Origin: Chromatiales bacterium
GTDB taxonomy: Bacteria; Pseudomonadota; Gammaproteobacteria; SZUA-152
Reading direction: 5' to 3'
Assembly: GCA_026982475.1 (NCBI GenBank)
Contig: JALSHB010000185.1
Coordinates: 1 to 46,444, forward strand
Length of the DNA stretch: 46,444 nucleotides
Shown: in pieces, positions 45,496 through 46,444 of the stretch
How positions within the stretch are numbered: the first letter of the stretch is position 1
Layout: the number at the start of each line of letters is the position of its first letter
Position numbers and translations under genes: made by a program
The notes under the pieces: generated by a model
Told to the model about the DNA's origin: nothing
Databases searched by the model: none
Seen by the model: the letters and a program-made list of their open reading frames with translations, nothing else

Positions 45496-46023
45496 ATGAA
45501 CCGGGAAACCTGCACAGCAGTCAAGGCCGCGACGGCAATAGCAATAGGCTTGAGCGCTTCAAGCACAGCGGCCTATTGCCAGCAACAACACATTGACGAA
45601 CACGAACATCACGCACCGGGCGGGATGGAAATGGGCCTGTCGCTGGGATATGCCTATTTGAAGGAAGAAAAGACCCGCGGCCTGAATCTTCATGTGCACG
45701 TCATGAAGCGACTGCCGGGCGAAGGGCTTGGTCAGTATTTTTCTGTGGGCCTTGGCGTGGAAACGATACTTTCCAGCGAGAAGCACTACACGGCCATGGT
45801 CTCGCTGGCATTTCATCCGTTGCAGAATCTGGTCTTATCCCTTTCCCCCGGCGTGGCCTGGGCAAGACATGAGGGGGCGTGGGAATCGGAATATGCCACC
45901 CACCTGGAGGCAACCTATGTGTTCGAAGGCGCGGATTTTCACTACGGGCCGGTGCTGGGCTACTCGAGAACCCGGGATGAACAGCATTACAACATCGGCG
46001 TGCATGTCGGCATGCCATTCTGA
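45496..46023 (+). CDS. Small outer-membrane beta-barrel candidate with His-rich N terminus
   Basis: 175 residues. A signal-like start (MNRETCTAVKAATAIAIGLS, cleavage probably after STAA or AYC) is followed by QQQHIDEHEHHAPGGMEM and then alternating strands (GLSLGYAYL, QYFSVGLGVETIL, LVLSLSPGVAWAR, HYNIGVHVGMPF) ending in Phe, as in outer-membrane barrels of eight strands. The His cluster near the mature N terminus could bind metal. I recognise no named family. AAAGGG lies 8 nt before the ATG. Confidence 0.68.
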   Translation: MNRETCTAVKAATAIAIGLSASSTAAYCQQQHIDEHEHHAPGGMEMGLSLGYAYLKEEKTRGLNLHVHVMKRLPGEGLGQYFSVGLGVETILSSEKHYTAMVSLAFHPLQNLVLSLSPGVAWARHEGAWESEYATHLEATYVFEGADFHYGPVLGYSRTRDEQHYNIGVHVGMPF

Positions 46024-46154
46024 GGCTGGGCCCGGGGGACGTTCCCCCGCCGCCATACTACCTGTGACGCGATGCACAGGGCACACGGAGAAAAGCGCTT
46101 TTGACGTCTCTTTGCGTCCTGTGATGTGCTTCGCGGTGAAACGGGTCTTCCATC

Positions 46155-46169
46155 GCGGGCAAGGCCCGC
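46155..46169. repeat. Short REP-like palindrome before yggX 3' end
   Basis: GCGGGCAAGGCCCGC flanked by CCAT/ATGG, related to the short palindromes at 12263 and 39512. It lies between the convergent beta-barrel candidate and yggX, 11 nt beyond the yggX stop. Confidence 0.55.
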
Positions 46170-46179
46170 TCCCATGGAT

Positions 46180-46444
46180 TCACCTCGGCGAGCCCGGGGC
46201 CTGGTAGCCGTCGGGGGTGCCACCCATGTTGCCTTCACCGAAGAAGAAGCCGCGCATGTGGCTTTCGATGATTTCGATGCTGGCCGGGTCGGCCGTGCTG
46301 AGGCCGTTTTCGTTGATGATCATGGCCAGGCGTTGCAGCCATTGCTGCCAGCCTTCCTGCGAGACGTTCTCGTAGATGCGCTGACCCAGCTCGCCGGGGT
46401 GCGGCACGCTTTCCAGACCTTCGGCCTTGCGCTTCAACACCACA
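46180..46444 (-). CDS. yggX: YggX, Fe(II)-trafficking/oxidative damage protection protein (5' end outside window)
   Basis: 87 codons are visible; the start lies beyond the right edge, and only about six or seven residues (including the family Cys) are missing. VVLKRKAEGLESVPHPGELG, ENVSQEGWQQWLQRLAMIIN and the FFFGEG near the end match YggX. The family protects iron-sulfur proteins from oxidative damage and affects iron trafficking. After FFFGEG there is a Gly/Pro-rich tail (about 18 residues) longer than in E. coli. Confidence 0.93.
   Translation of the reverse strand, partial: VVLKRKAEGLESVPHPGELGQRIYENVSQEGWQQWLQRLAMIINENGLSTADPASIEIIESHMRGFFFGEGNMGGTPDGYQAPGSPR

Noticed and set aside
45263-45499. 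78-codon ORF before the beta-barrel candidate
   Set aside because: Weak start, overlaps the next gene's start and shows no recognisable feature.

Overview
The window looks like a chromosomal segment of a GC-rich, free-living, aerobic or microaerobic gammaproteobacterium. The support is a UbiD/UvrD/YggX/YcgN gene set, a complete cbb3 oxidase locus, FadE/FadJ/FadI-type beta-oxidation genes and a PEP-CTERM surface protein. I cannot name a genus. No rRNA, tRNA, CRISPR array, transposase or phage gene is visible.

Layout. 1-6.4 kb (minus strand) holds a giant Sec-exported RHS/YD-repeat protein cut by the left edge. It carries a dockerin-like calcium-loop pair near its N terminus and five PASTA-like repeats. 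Directly upstream lies a small cohesin-like PEP-CTERM protein. 6.7-12.2 kb (plus) holds ubiD, an orphan ParA ATPase, a PhnD-like binding protein overlapping a histidine kinase, and an outer-membrane protein. 12.4-17.2 kb holds uvrD, an alanine-zipper lipoprotein, a LysM-YkuD-SPOR L,D-transpeptidase and a small unknown gene. 17.5-21.3 kb (plus) holds a TVP38-flavoprotein disulfide reductase fusion, a YcgN-like protein and a GalT-like nucleotidyltransferase. 22-30.4 kb is ccoNOQP, a 37-codon membrane ORF that is easy to miss, and ccoGHIS. 30.4-33.5 kb holds an unknown membrane-anchored protein, a UreH/TauE-like membrane protein with a His-rich tail, a YjdF-like protein and a NaChBac/NavMs-type sodium channel. 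33.7-43.1 kb (minus) is a fatty-acid degradation block: thioesterase, acyl-CoA synthetase, FadJ-like, FadI-like, FadE and a YiiX-like hydrolase. 43.3-46.4 kb holds an AEC transporter, a Bax-like glucosaminidase, a beta-barrel candidate and the 3' part of yggX.

How it fits together. The cco block contains structural subunits and all four classical assembly genes, so it should be enough to build a high-affinity terminal oxidase if copper and heme are supplied. The fad block covers activation, first oxidation, hydration/second oxidation and thiolysis. The cohesin/dockerin pair suggests a non-cellulosomal way of docking a polymorphic-toxin-like RHS protein on the cell surface; this is the most interesting hypothesis here.

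Two families of small dispersed palindromes run through the window: a 20-nt hairpin unit (six copies, two of which supply the last codons of a gene) and REP/BIME-like palindromes with arms up to 27 bp.
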